In this document: positions 22,873 through 34,368 of the stretch, in pieces
How positions within the stretch are numbered: the stretch's first letter is position 1
Layout: every line of letters starts with the position of its first letter
Assembly (NCBI GenBank): GCA_023525975.1
Contig: CM042020.1
Location: forward strand, 12,416,001-12,480,000
DNA: 64,000 nucleotides
Direction: 5' to 3'
Source of the DNA: Smallanthus sonchifolius
Lineage: Eukaryota > Streptophyta > Magnoliopsida > Asterales > Asteraceae
Notes under the pieces: model-generated
Seen by the model: the letters and a program-made list of their open reading frames with translations, nothing else
Told to the model about the DNA's origin: nothing
The model's database searches: none
Translations under genes and position numbers: made by a program

Positions 22873-23230
22873 CCAGCCCTGCACCAGCCAACCCCAATTT
22901 GAATTTTGGCATTTTTGACCCTCCTGACTCGACCCCTAGTCTCTTTAAACCACCAACAACATTTTATGAATGTTTTAAACACCTAAGGTCAAAAATATCA
23001 ATTATTAGACATGCCCGACACGAGAACCACAACTCGTTTTGCACCCATGAAGTGTTTAACTCCAAGTTCAATCAATTAGTTGTTTAGGCATACAACGACC
23101 TACAACTTACACATGTTTTGACCCATACAAGTCCTAACGTTTCACCCTTCATCAATTTGACATATCCACATGTCTATTGCGAGAACAACCCCTTGCTTTT
23201 TCGCATGGAGTATTTGACTCCATGCTGACC

Positions 23231-23424
23231 CATGAAGTATCCACACTTCATGTCACCTGTGAAGTACTTGACTTCACTTTCACCTGTGAGGTACTTGACC
23301 TCACTTTCACCTGTGAGGTACTTGACCTCACTACCACTCGTGAAGTATTTGACTTCACATAAACACCTCCATGAAGTATCCACACTTCTTGTAAATGCCT
23401 CCATGAAGTATCCACACTTCATGT
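23231..23424. repeat. Seven tandem palindromes of GTGAAGT/ACTTCAC and CATGAAGT/ACTTCATG
   Basis: Outer units have arms CATGAAGT and ACTTCATG. Inner units are GTGAAGT-ACTTG-ACTTCAC, then GTGAGGT-ACTTG-ACCTCAC twice, then GTGAAGT-ATTTG-ACTTCAC. The A-to-G change in the left arm is matched by T-to-C in the right arm, preserving pairing. Confidence 0.9.
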
Positions 23425-23459
23425 AATCAACCAATTTACCGTTTTACCACCAACGGTTG

Positions 23460-24095
23460 ACTTTTACCATATTAAGTCATTTTTAGTTTAATATTACCAC
23501 TTTCTACACTTTACTTGAATCTTGACCACATTGAGTCATTTAAACCATTTAAACACATATCACACATTAGTTTGACCAATAACCACATAAGTCAAGTTAC
23601 ATCTATTTACCACTTTTACACAATCAAGTTTGACTATTAACCACATAGTCTAATTACACCTATTTCCCATATTTGCACATTCAAGTTTGACTATTAACCA
23701 CATAGTCTAACTACACCAATTTCAACATAATAGTTTGACCCTATACCACTAAGGTCAGATTACAACAATTTCATCATTATCCACAATGGTTTGACTTATA
23801 CCACATTAAGTCAATTTTATATCAATTTCACCATTATCCACAATGGTTTGACTTATACCACATTAAGTCAATTTTACAACAATCTCACCATTTTCCAAAA
23901 TAGTTTGACTTATTACTCAATAAGTCAATTTTCATCAAAACACCATATTCTATATTTTAGTTTGACTATACATCACACTAGTCAACTACACCTATTTACC
24001 ACATTATGTTTGACTATGTACCACATTAGTCAACTACACCACTTTTACCACATTCACACTTTAGTACGACCATATACCACATAGTCAAAATCAAC
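23460..24095. repeat. Minisatellite of about 50-65 bp units with TTTGACT...AGTCAA dyads
   Basis: Roughly ten units, each with a core such as TTGACTTA-TACCACA-TTAAGTCAA or TTTGACTAT-GTACCAC-ATTAGTCAA. Spacers like CAATTTCACCATTATCCACA are nearly identical in two adjacent units (about 23780-23880). Confidence 0.8.
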
Positions 24096-24709
24096 ATACA
24101 ACATGTAAATAGAATTAAACCACAAAATCTACTTACATATAAACTACTTATCTACTACTAAGTAAGTGCAAAGCACTTACCTTTCCCAATGAGGGTTCTA
24201 AATGGTCTTCAAAGCTAATACCTTTAACATCTTGATCACCTAAACATTCCAATTGTTTTAGTAATCTAATTTACCTCAATACATTCATCAATTGAAGTTT
24301 AACTCCCACTCAAGATCTTATAATCTTCACTATCATCTAATATTGGTTTATTAAGCTCCATACAAGCTTTAAACAATTACCAAACCAATTCTACCCATTT
24401 TGACCCGTTAAGGATTTCACCCAATTACCACAATTTCATCAATTCATAATTCATCAATTCATAATTCACCAATTCAATTGAGTTTTATACTTAAAATGTG
24501 TTTATACTACACCATAAACACTTATCCATACTCAATTCACCATTTAAACACCTCCAATTATGAAACCCCAAAATTAGGTTCTTAAGAACCCTAATTTTGA
24601 AATCATCAAATTGATTGAGGTTTTTATCATAAAACATGTCTAACAAAACCCTATACACTTAATAACCACCAATTCAACATTTAATCCAACCTTCAATGTT
24701 TCTATGCTG

Positions 24710-25168
24710 CATATTTCAAAACATCTTTGCTGCTAGTCCACAGCCTTTGGGCCAATCCTAAAAGCGGATATCCTTATCTTCTTGTATGGTAGGTTTTGGT
24801 CAGCAATGTTATTCTTGTTCTTCTCTGCATCATCTTCTTGAAGGCTTATGCTTGCCTCTCCTATTGCCGAGATAGAGCCTTCTTTGTGTTTGGAGTGACG
24901 CCATTCAAGTACCTACTATAGATGATTTTCAAGAGAAGTTCCATGCCACTGTTGTATCCTAGGTTCATGGCAACTAAATTCCACAGATCCTTGTAAATCC
25001 ATTGATCCTCCATGGTGTTGAACTACCATGTAAAGGTTCAAGAGACTGATTTTATGTCCCATCAAATCTCTTGGCTGAGTGTAATATCGGATTTATAGTG
25101 CTTCTTCTAGGAACCATTTCACCAACATTTCAAATTCTTTTTCAATTTTTTCTTTGTTCTTGTCAATA
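24710..25168 (-). pseudogene. ARID-domain pseudogene, 3' part (ARID/protease-like multicopy gene)
   Basis: On the minus strand from 25168: IDKNKEKIEKEFEMLVKWFL, then after a stop GHKISLLNLYMVVQHHGG. After a one-base frame change it gives DLWNLVAMNLGYNSGMELLL and KIIYSRYLN. The LxxLYxxV-xxGG-xxxLWxxVAxxLG pattern, ending in an xxYxxYL helix, is the ARID/BRIGHT DNA-binding fold. The text is continuous in frame with 42156-42770 across the 17-kb insertion. I recall that composite aster-family genes annotated as ARID DNA-binding proteins share this layout. Stops and a frameshift make it a pseudogene. Confidence 0.7.
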
Positions 25169-25411
25169 TGTCCTAAATTATACATGTTTTTCATGCATAA
25201 TAATCCTCATATTATGGTACTAATTGATTAATAACATTACATTTGATACTTAAAACGTTAATATTTCACAAATGCATGTTATTCGGTATCCCAAAGATGA
25301 ATAAAGCAAAAATCAGCTTAAAACATGAAGAAATCAAACTTTTGGAGGACCACCCGAGCATTGACCCCCCAAGAAGTCAAACCAGCTCAACACAAGTCAA
25401 ACCAGCAGCTA
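25169..25411 (+). mobile_element. Athila-like 5' LTR, first part
   Basis: Matches 40499-40740 in the 3' LTR (TGTCCTAAATTATACATG onward). Interrupted after AGCTA (25407-25411) by element E and resumes at 34175 with the duplicated AGCTA. Confidence 0.9.
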
Positions 25412-26708
25412 TGTAAGGCCCCAAACCCGGGAGGCCTCACTTGTTGGATTTACTCATTCACAAACAGTTCTTAAACATGAATATCAAATAATGCAGCGGA
25501 AAATTTCATTCAAACATAACGTCATCATTGGTCATACATGCGGAAGCGTAAACATTGTTTAAAACATAAATACATCATAACTAAACATAACGGGATGCCA
25601 GTTTTCATACTCAGTCGGGTAACTCCTCTCGCTAGCCAAGCATCACCGTCCATCCTCATAACCTGCCTTAACCTGAATGTGCACACTAAAAAGTCAGCTA
25701 CGCTGGTGAGTTCTAGTTTTAACATAAAACGTTAACTTCAAATAATTTGCCAAAAACATAACTTCATACTTCATTTAATAAAAAGCGTACGTAAAGTAAT
25801 GCAATAACAAAACATAACACTTCATAAACATAAGTCAACGAACATATCGAATCTGCGCCTTCTTGTAACCGTCAAATCCAAACGTTACATACTGGCTGAA
25901 TAACCTAAAGATCACCACCACTAGGCCCATCAATCACCGTACTGTCCTTCGGGTGAAGAACTCCTAGGGCCCGATACTTAGGTTATTCAACACTACTTCA
26001 AGCACGGCATCACAAGGATGACACGTACCAAACTTCAAGCACTGCGTCCCGTAGGGCACAAGTACCAAACTTCAAGCACGAATACCCCGTCTGGTAAATC
26101 CTATCAAACTTCAAGGATCACGATAATCCCCTTGACGACCGTCATCGCCCCAGTTGTACAACAGTTGGCTAGCCACAAAGGCCCCTAAAAGGTAAAGGCC
26201 CATAACATACTTCCCATCCCTTAACTTTCATTCCCTAAGGAATATTGGCAGATTCGTTCGTTTGTGACTTTCATAAACCTTCGCTTCTTTTACTTCAAAA
26301 ACTTCAGTTAAAGCATTCGTACGTTTTATTAAAAACATTCATTCATTCATTAAAACACTTCATAAACTTCTTTTGGCAAAATATTTCAAAAACACTTCCT
26401 TCATAACCTTTCCTTCTAAAACATCATTCATAAACATCATTTTATAAAACGTTACATACAACCTTCATAAACATCGTTTTATAAAATCGTTACATCGTTA
26501 CGTATGCACACCAGCCCAAAAACATAATTAAAACATTTAAAAGAGGGCTTCTAGAACTCACCTGTTAAGCTAATTTGGGTTGTCCTAAACAAGGTCCAAC
26601 AACGTCACTTCCGATCTGAATTGATTAGTTAAATACACATCAGACCAATACTGACTCTAACGGTTTAACCATTCTAAACATACTAACTTTACTTAACCAG
26701 CCTGATGC

Positions 26709-26864
26709 CTGCGCACTTAGCAAGTGCGCAGACCCTGCTGCCTGCGCACTTAGCAAGTGCGCAGACCCTGCTGCCTGCGTACTTGATAAGTACGCAGTGC
26801 CCCTCTTCCTGCGTACTTGATAAGTACGCAGGACCTTCTCCGTTCGCACTTGGTAAGTGCGCAC
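26709..26864. repeat. Five palindromes in E's 3' LTR
   Basis: Units 1 and 2: arms CTGCGCACTT and AAGTGCGCAG, loop AGC (26709-26731 and 26742-26764). Units 3 and 4: arms CTGCGTACTT and AAGTACGCAG, loop GAT (26775-26797 and 26809-26831). Unit 5: TTCGCACTT-GGT-AAGTGCGCA with one mismatch (26841-26864). The C-to-T change in the left arm is paired with G-to-A in the right. Confidence 0.92.
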
Positions 26865-27218
26865 GATCTGTTTCTTCGCAAAACCCTAACTTTCGCGTTC
26901 AAGTCTGATCACGTCAAGATCTCGAACCTGTTTGCATCCAAAACGTTTGTTTTCCATTAAGGAACTCAAATCTATGTTTATCTTTCAGTTTCATCCATAA
27001 AAACGTTGCCTTTTCACCCAAAACCCGAAAAACCTAAAAACGAACTAAAACTCAGATTTAGGTCGGATCGTTACCTGAATCGAGCTTCTGATCCGGAGGT
27101 TCTTCTCACGAGTTATGGAGTAACGCTTTGCTGAAATCTCGGGTCGATCCGCTAACTTTCTCTCTCTACGGTTTCTCTCTCTAGAACTTGCAAATGAGAG
27201 AAATGGTGATGACATTGG

Positions 27219-27227
27219 CTATTTATA
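27219..27227 (-). promoter_or_regulatory. TATA box of element E 3' LTR
   Basis: Minus-strand TATAAATAG following CTCCCC. The identical context in the 5' LTR is at 34062-34070. The palindrome array lies about 350-500 bp downstream in the transcribed direction, so in E it would be in the leader RNA. Confidence 0.65.
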
Positions 27228-27371
27228 GGGGAGGCTCCCCTTCTAGCCCGCCCGCCCATCCGACCCGACCCGACATGCCTCGTTCGTTTATTTCGTCATT
27301 TTAACTGTCGTTTTATTTTTGGGATGTTACAAGTCTACCCCCCTTACAATAGGTTTCGTCCCCGAAACCTA

Positions 27372-30092
27372 TCATAAGTCAAATAGATGAGGGTACGACT
27401 CCCTCATCTCCTTCTCTGTTTCCCAAGTGGCTTCCGATCCCTTTCGATGTTTCCATTGAACTTTAACCAATTGGATAATCTTATTACGCAAACGCTTCTC
27501 CTTCTTGTCTAAGATGGCCACGGGTTCTTCAATGTAATTAAGGCTGTTGTCGACCTCGATGTCAGTAAGTGGTAAGTGAGCCGATTCATCCGCCAAACAC
27601 TTTCGCAAGTGTGATACATGGAAGGTAGGATGAATCCCATTTAACTCATCAGGCAACTCTAACTGATAAGCGACTTCACCAACCCGTGCCATTATCCTAA
27701 ATGGTCCGACAAACCTCGGACTTAACTTTCCTCTCTTCCTGAATCTTATGATTCCCTTCCAGGGTGACACTTTCAACATTACTCTGTCCCCAACATCAAA
27801 CTCAATAGGCCTTCGTCGTTTATCCGCATAGGATATCTGACGATCTTGTGCGGCCTTCATTCGTGCTTTGATTTGATCAAACCTTTCCGACGTTTCTCTT
27901 ACGACTTCCAGACTTCCTAATTCCTTTTGTCCAATCTCACCCCAACAAACCGGGGTCCTGCATCTTCTCCCATACAACATTTCGTAAGGCGGCATGCCTA
28001 TCGTCGTGTGATGACTATTGTTGTAGGAGAATTCGGCTAACGGCAGATGACTGTCCCAACTACCACCGAAGTCGATAATACAAGCATGGAGCATATCTTC
28101 CAATGTCTGAATGGTCCTTTCGGACTGACCATCCGTTTGCGGGTGGTATGCCGTACTGATATTAAGTCTCGTGCCCATCGCCTCGTGAAATCTTTTCCAG
28201 AACCTCGATGTGAATCGTGTGTCCCGGTCGGATACTATCGTCAAAGGCATCCCATGTCGTGCTACTACTTCGTTAATAAATACTTCCGCTAACCTTTTCG
28301 ACGAGAATGTCTCGCGAATAGGTAGGAAATGAGCACTCTTCGTTAATCGGTCCACAATTAACCAAATGGTATCATGACCTTTAGCTGTGCGAGGTAGCTT
28401 AGTTATGAAGTCCATGGTAATGTGTTCCCACTTCCACTCCGGTATATCAAGTGGTTGAATCTTTCCATACGGTTTCTGGTGTTCGGCCTTCACTTGCGAG
28501 CAAGTCAAACACTTGCTTACGTACTTTGTCACTTCATATTTCATTCTAGGCCACCAGTATTCCTTCCTTAGGTCTTGGTACATTTTATTGGTACCAGGAT
28601 GGATAGAGTACCGAGACTTATGAGCCTCATCCAAGATTTTGGTTCTAAGCTCGCCACCCATAGGTATCCATACCCGTCCAAAACGTGTCCTAACACCAAG
28701 GGTGTTATATTCCAACTTGTCCTGTTGGCCAACCATCATTTCCTTCTTTATGTTTTCTTCTTTAAGTGCCTCATCTTGAGCCTTTTCAATTTCTCTCATT
28801 ACATCCGATGTTACCACCAACTGGCAAGCTTTCACTCTAATAGGAGTAGGCACATCCTTTCGGCTTAGATCGTCAGCCACCACGTTTTCCTTTCCAGGAT
28901 GGTATATTATTTCACAGTCATAGTCTTTCAATAGTTCCAACCATCGCCTCTGCCTCATATTAAATTCCTTTTGTTCGAAGAAGTACTTCAAACTTTTGTG
29001 GTCGGAGTAAATAGTAAACTTCACACCGTAAAGGTAGTGCCTCCAGATTTTTAATGCGAATACGACAGTAGCAAGTTCCAAATCATGAGTCGGATAATTA
29101 GCTTCGCGAATCTTCAACTGCCGCGACGCATACACGATCACTCTCCCACGTTGCATCAACACGCATCCCAATCCCTGACCGGAAGCGTCAGAGTATACCA
29201 CTAGGTCTTCATTGCCCTCAGGAAGGGCCAAGACTGGAGCTTGGGTTAGTTTCTCCTTCAATTCCTTAAACGCCTCGTTCTGGGTAGAACCTCATTCGTA
29301 CTTTACCTCCTTCCGAGTCAACTTTGTCAATGGCGAAGCTATTTTCGAGAAATTCTGGATGAATCTCCGATAGTAGCCTGCCAATCCCAAGAAACTGTGG
29401 ATTTCAGTTGGCGTCTTAGGAATATTCCATTCCCTTACCGTCATTATCTTTGCTAGGTCAACCATAATGCCGTTCGGGTTGATGATGTGACCTAGGAATT
29501 GGACTTCCCTAAGCCAGAACGCGCATTTAGAGAACTTAGCATACAACTTTTTCCTTCTTCAGAGCTTCCAATACTTCCTTCAAGTGACATGCGTGATCAC
29601 CCTCATTCTTGGAGTAGATGAGGATATCATCGATGAACACGATTACCGATCGATCCAGCATTGGTCGACAAACCTATTCATTAAATCCATGAACGCTGCG
29701 GGGGCGTTCGTTAATCCGAAAGACATTACGCGGAACTCGAAATCTCCATAACGTGTGCGAAATGCATTTTTCGGTATGTCTTCTTCCCTCACCTTCAACT
29801 GATGATACCCGGACCGAAGGTCGATTTTCGAGAACCAACTTGCGCCTTGCAATTGATCGAACAGGTCATCGATCCTTGGTAACGGGTACTTGTTCTTGAC
29901 GGTACGTTTGTTCAACTCGCGATAATCAATACACATTCTCATCGAACCGTCTTTCTTCTTCACAAACAACACCGGAGCACCCCACGGCGAGATGCTCGGT
30001 TGGATAAATCACTTCTCAAGTAACTCGTTTAGTTGTGCCATTAATTCTTTCATCTCCACTGGTGCTAGTCGATATGGAGCCTTAGCCATGGG
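27372..30092 (-). pseudogene. Element E pol: RT, RNase H, integrase, chromodomain-like tail
   Basis: RT begins at the gag-pol linker near 30090. A stop (LLEK then TGA) lies at about 30009. RT motifs are FVKKKDGSMRMCIDYREL and FSKIDLRSGYHQLKV, then FIDDILIYS, read in a second frame between a deletion near 29671 and a compensating insertion near 29548. TGA near 29289 precedes a clean 629-codon stretch (29261-27372). It holds RNase H (VVYSDASGQGLGCVLMQ, residues about 20-140), the integrase zinc finger (HPGTNKMYQDL to CLTCSQVK, about 225-265) and the core with D, D, E (MDFIT, SDRDTRF, QSERTIQ). A GPF region and a chromodomain-like end (VKVQWKHRKGSEATWE) follow. Confidence 0.9.
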
Positions 30093-31955
30093 CTAGGCAT
30101 CTGGTACTAAGTCGATTCGAAATTCGATCTCTCTGTCGGGTGGTATCCCAGGCAAATCCTCTGGAAACACCTCCGGGTACTCGCGTACCACGGGTACATC
30201 GTCTAGCTCCTTCACTTCCTTACACTCGTCAATCACGTACACCAGATACGCCTCGCATCCGCGCCTCAAGTAATTTGTTGCCTTAATCATCGAGATGACG
30301 TTTGGCATCGGGGCGTCACGATCTCCAAGAACCTCGACTTTGCTACCGTCCGGAGCCTTGAGTCGGATTATCTTTCGTTTACATATAATTTGTGCTTCAT
30401 TGGCAGTTAGCCAATCCATTCCTAACACGACATCGAACCCACCCAAAACCATAACAAACAACCTGACGGGAAATCTATGGCCTTCTATTTTTATCGTGGA
30501 ATTGTCAACTACATCAGTCACCCTCGCAGTTCTACCCTCAGCGGTTTCTACGATAAAAGCCCTTTCTAGCTTACTGACAGTGTACTTCACTCGTTTACAT
30601 AAAGTCACAGATATAAAACTCTTACTGACACCCGAATCGAATAACACAGATATAAAAGTGTTGTCAACGATAAACGTACCTGACGCCACGTCGGGGTCCG
30701 CTCTGGCCTGTTCCTGCGTCAGCGCATAGGCACGAGTCTTTGCTCGGGGTCTCTCTTCTGTCTTCTCCGGGCCTTTCCCTTTCCCGGCTTGACCCATCCT
30801 AGGCTTGGTGCATTCCCGGCTCATGTGACCACTCTCCCCGCAGTTGTAGCATTTGAAGCCTTGCGGGCATTCACGGGAGTAGTGTCCGGTCTTGTCGCAT
30901 TTAAAGCACAGATTCGATCCTAACCGACATTCACCCGCATGCCTTACCCCACATCTCCCACAGACAACCGTCTCGCCTACCCTGGCCTGTTTGTCCCGAG
31001 CCCCAAACAATTTCCCACCTGATCGCTTAGCGGGAAAACTCAGATTCTTCTTAGGCTCTTCAATGGCAACGACATTCAGCGCCAGATCATCAAATACCAC
31101 GCCGCTCAGTTCTACTACCGAATCATAGGTAGTAGGGGCGTTTGCCTTAACAAAGGTGCGGACTTGGTCCGGCAGCCCTTGAATGTAGCATGCAATCTTT
31201 CTTTCCTCAGTCGTGACAAGATGTGGCACCAGACGTACCAGTTCATTGAATCGGGTTGTGTACTGCCGGTGCGTCATGCTCCCGGCCTTCAAACCCAGAA
31301 ATTCCCTCTCTACCTTCTCAATCTCGTTCCTTGGGCAGAAATTCTTGATCACCAAAGTTTTCAAGTCAGCCCACATCATCGCATCCACAACCTCGCTCCC
31401 TTTTGCTTAACGTACACCTTCCCACCAATGGGATGCTTCCTCTCTCAAGGAGTTAGCAGCAAATTTCACAACTTGATCCGTTCGACATTCGCTCAGACGA
31501 ATGGCAGCCTCCATACGAATCATCCAATCAAACGTAGCCACCGCGTCCTTCTTCCCAGTCAAGACCGGTGGGTCACATGCCTTAAAGGACTTATAGTCAC
31601 AACCACGGTTAAGCAGTGCGTTAATTGCCTCAGTGTTTGGTGTACCAACTGCCGTGTTGGACACACCCGTCTCGTTAACCTTCTTCATCACTTCAGCTAA
31701 CAGACCTGGCAGACAAGCCTTCATCAACTCGGAGAACTCTCGAGCTATAGTTGCCTTCACTTCTGGTTCAAAAGTGAAAGGTTGTTCTTCGACCTGTGTC
31801 TGCTCAGCTCCATGCACACTAACCGCCGGTTCAGTGTGAACACTTCCTTCTTCGCTATACTTTTGGCGCGCAGGGGTCCTGCCACGCCCACCATTTCGGC
31901 CACCGGTACGACCACCGGTACGGCCACCACGCCTTCCGTTTCCTCTCCTCGCCAT
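30093..31955 (-). pseudogene. Element E gag and protease
   Basis: Starts MARRGNGRRGGRTGG at 31955, Arg/Gly-rich. An in-frame TAA at 31407-31409 follows HWWEGVR; the gag core continues (MWADLKTLVIKNFCPRNEIE, YTTRFNELVRLVPHLV). Knuckles: CGRCGVRHAGEC, CFKCDKTGHYSREC and CYNCGESGHMSREC. Protease: VLFDSGVSKSFISV, then FDVVLGMDWLTANEAQI. A TAG at 30093 ends the frame in VPDA just before RT. Apart from these stops the frame is intact, so decay is recent relative to element D. Confidence 0.9.
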
Positions 31956-32270
31956 TTCGTTCTAGAAGACAAGAAATCCAATGCCATCACGCTAGTTAAC
32001 AAATAGAATTCAATAAGCACTGTAAGATGTTAATATACACTGGCCATCTGCAATTAACCATTACACTACCTTTCGATTTCGATTTGACCACCTTTGTAAT
32101 TTCATCAGAACACAAGTCCTTACCTATCCCTTTCTATGGTATACTACATACACATACTCTACTTTTCATACCTGATGCTGTGGCTCGAGTTACCCGTACT
32201 GGCATCCGCTTTCGGTCCCATTCAAAGTTTAAGTTCAGACACTGGAAGTGTCCGAATCTCTCAAACTATT

Positions 32271-32283
32271 GCTCTGATACCAA
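32271..32283 (-). promoter_or_regulatory. Primer-binding site of element E
   Basis: Minus strand TTGGTATCAGAGC, two bases from the 5' LTR end. Complementary to the 3' end of plant initiator tRNA-Met, the usual primer of this superfamily. Confidence 0.85.
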
Positions 32284-32285
32284 CT

Positions 32286-34174
32286 TGTAAGGCCCCAAAC
32301 CTGGGAGGCCTCACTTGTTGGATTTACTCATTCACAAGCAGTTCTTAAACATGAATATCAAATAACGCAGCGGAAAATTTCATTCAAACATAACGTCATC
32401 ATTGTTCATACATGCGGAAGTGTAAACATTGTTTAAAACATAAATACATCATAACTAAACATAACGGGATGCCAGTCTTCATAGTCAGTCGGGTAACTCC
32501 TCTCGCTAGCCAAGCATCACCGTCCATCCTCATAACCTGCCTTAACCTGAATGTGCACACTAAAAAGTCAGCTACGCTGGTGAGTTCTAGTTTTAACATA
32601 AAACGTTAACTTCAAATAATTTGCCAAAAACATAACTTCATACTTCATTTAATAAAAAGCGTACGTAAAGTAATGCAATAACAAAACATAACACTTCATA
32701 AACATAAGTCAACGAACATATCGAATCTGCGCCTTCTTGTAACCGTCAAATCCAAACGTTACATACTGGCTGAATAACCTAAAGATCACCACCACTAGGC
32801 CCATCAATCACCGTACTGTCCTTCGGGTGAAGAAATCCTAGGGCCCGATACTTAGGTTATTCAACACTACTTCAAGCACGGCATCACAAGGATGACACGT
32901 ACCAAACTTCAAGCACTGCGTCCCGTAGGGCACAAGTACCAAACTTCAAGCACTGCGTCCCGTAGGGCACAAGTACCAAACTTCAAGCACGACTACCCCG
33001 TTAGTTAAATCGTACCAAACTTCAAGGATCACGATAATCCCCTTGACGACCGTCATCGCCCCAGTTGTACAACAGTTGGCCAGCCACAAAGGCCCATAAC
33101 ATACTTCCCATCCCTTAACCTTCATTCCCTAAGGAATATTGGCAGATTCGTTCGGTTGTGACTTTCATAAACCTTCGCTTCTTTTACTTCAAAAACATCA
33201 GTTAAAGCATTCGTACGTTTTATTAAAAACATTCATTCATTCATTAAAACACTTCATAAACTTCTTTTGGTAAAATATTTCATAAACACTTCCTTCATAA
33301 CCTTTCCTTCTAAAACATCATTCATAAACATCATTTTATAACATTACATACAACCTTCATAAACATCGTTTTATAAAATCGTTACATCGTTACGTATGCA
33401 CACCAGCCCAAAAACATAATTAAAACATTTAAAAGAGGGCTTCTAGAACTCACCTGTTAAGCTAATTTGGGTTGTCCAAAACAAGGTCCAACAACGTCAC
33501 TTCCGATCTAAATTGATTAGTTAAATACACATCAGACCAATACCGACTCTAACGATTTAACCATTCTAAACATACTAACTTTACTTAACCAGCCTGATGC
33601 CTGCGCACTTAGCAAGTGCGCAGACCCTGCTGCCTGCGTACTTGATAAGTACGCAGTGCCCCTCTTCCTGCGTACTTGATAAGTACGCAGGACCTGCTCC
33701 GTGCGCACTTGGTAAGTGCGCACGATCTGTTTCTTCGTAAAACCCTAACTTTCACATTCAGGTCTGATCACGTCAAGATCTCGAACATGTTTGCATCCAA
33801 AACGTTTGTTTTCCATTAAGGAACTCAAATCTATGTTTATCTTTCAGTTTCATCCGTAAAAACGTTGCCTTTTCACCCAAAAACGAACTAAAACTCAGAT
33901 TTAGGTCGGATCGTTACCTGAATCGAGCTTCTGATCCGGAGGTTCTTCTCACGAGTTATGGAGTAACACTTTTCTGAAATCTCGGGTCGATCCGCCAACT
34001 TTATCGCTCTACGGTTTCTCTCTCTAGAACTTGCAAATGAGAGAAATGGTGATGACCTTGGCTATTTATAGGGGAGGCTCCCCTTCTAGCCCGCCAGCCC
34101 ATCCGACCCGACCCGACATGCCTCGTTCGTTTATTTCATCATTTTAACTGTCATTTTATTTTTAGGATGTTACA
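32286..34174 (-). mobile_element. 5' LTR of element E
   Basis: Highly similar to 25412-27331. Four palindromic units (33601-33623, 33634-33656, 33668-33690, 33700-33724); the last has perfect 11-bp arms CGTGCGCACTT and AAGTGCGCACG. A 36-bp unit beginning CAAGCACTGCGTCCCGTAGG is duplicated at about 32910-32985. TATA box at 34062-34070 (minus). Confidence 0.9.
33601..33724. repeat. Four palindromes in E's 5' LTR
   Basis: Same units as in the 3' LTR minus one CTGCGCACTT copy. The last unit is a perfect 11-bp-arm palindrome here and mismatched in the other LTR. Confidence 0.92.
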
Positions 34175-34204
34175 AGCTAAAAGACAAAACTGGGCAGCAG
34201 GAAG

Positions 34205-34345
34205 GGGATGCACGGCCGTGCATCCCAATGCACGGGCGTGCATTGCCCTGTCTTGCTCCCCAAGGTCCAATACACTATCCTGTGTACCCTGTTTGATTCC
34301 CGATGTGTTTGCACGGCCGTGCAATCAAATGCACGACCGTGCATT
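34205..34345. repeat. Four TGCACGGCCGTGCA-type palindromes upstream of the TATA box
   Basis: GGGATGCACGG/CCGTGCATCCC (34205-34226) is perfect with no loop. AATGCACGG/GCGTGCATT (34227-34244) has one mismatch. TTGCACGGCCGTGCAA (34309-34324) is perfect. AATGCACGACCGTGCATT (34328-34345) has a mismatched centre. The counterpart in the 3' LTR lies at about 40767-40910. Confidence 0.9.
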
Positions 34346-34360
34346 GCTCATTCTGAGGCC

Positions 34361-34368
34361 TATAAATA
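34361..34368 (+). promoter_or_regulatory. TATA box of Athila-like 5' LTR
   Basis: TATAAATA in GGCCTATAAATAGATGG. The same context is at 40923-40930 in the 3' LTR and inverted at 6611-6618 in the solo LTR. Confidence 0.65.

Larger units (their letters stand above)
22372..24700 (-). mobile_element. Truncated LTR-like sequence packed with dyad repeats
   Basis: TGTAACACC at 22372 looks like the end of a minus-oriented chromovirus LTR, and the AAGTCAAG/TTTTACA-type sequence agrees. No primer-binding site lies beside it and no matching second LTR was found. It fades out near 24.7 kb where ARID-related sequence starts. Reading frames at 22704-23087 and 23174-23434 are repeat by-products. Confidence 0.5.
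25412..27331 (-). mobile_element. 3' LTR of element E
   Basis: Begins (minus) TGTAACATCCC next to the PPT and ends GGCCTTACA. About 1.92 kb. TATA box at 27219-27227 (minus). Five palindromic units (26709-26864) versus four in the other LTR. It lacks a 36-bp duplication present at about 32910-32985 in the other LTR. Confidence 0.9.
25412..34174 (-). mobile_element. Element E: near-complete Ty3/gypsy chromovirus (Tekay/Del-like)
   Basis: Two LTRs (25412-27331 and 32286-34174) share TGTA...TACA ends. Perfect TSD AGCTA at 25407-25411 and 34175-34179. On the minus strand: primer-binding site TTGGTATCAGAGC (initiator tRNA-Met type), gag, protease, RT, RNase H, integrase, chromodomain-like tail, then PPT AAGGGGGGTAGACT (27332-27345) abutting the LTR. 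The polyprotein is a single long frame damaged by about four stops and a compensating frameshift pair. It is structurally complete but not autonomous as read. Confidence 0.92.

Noticed and set aside
23231..23424. Regularly spaced repeats resembling a CRISPR array
   Set aside because: Units are palindromes with near-identical spacers inside an LTR-like region of a plant genome; no cas genes and no unique spacers.
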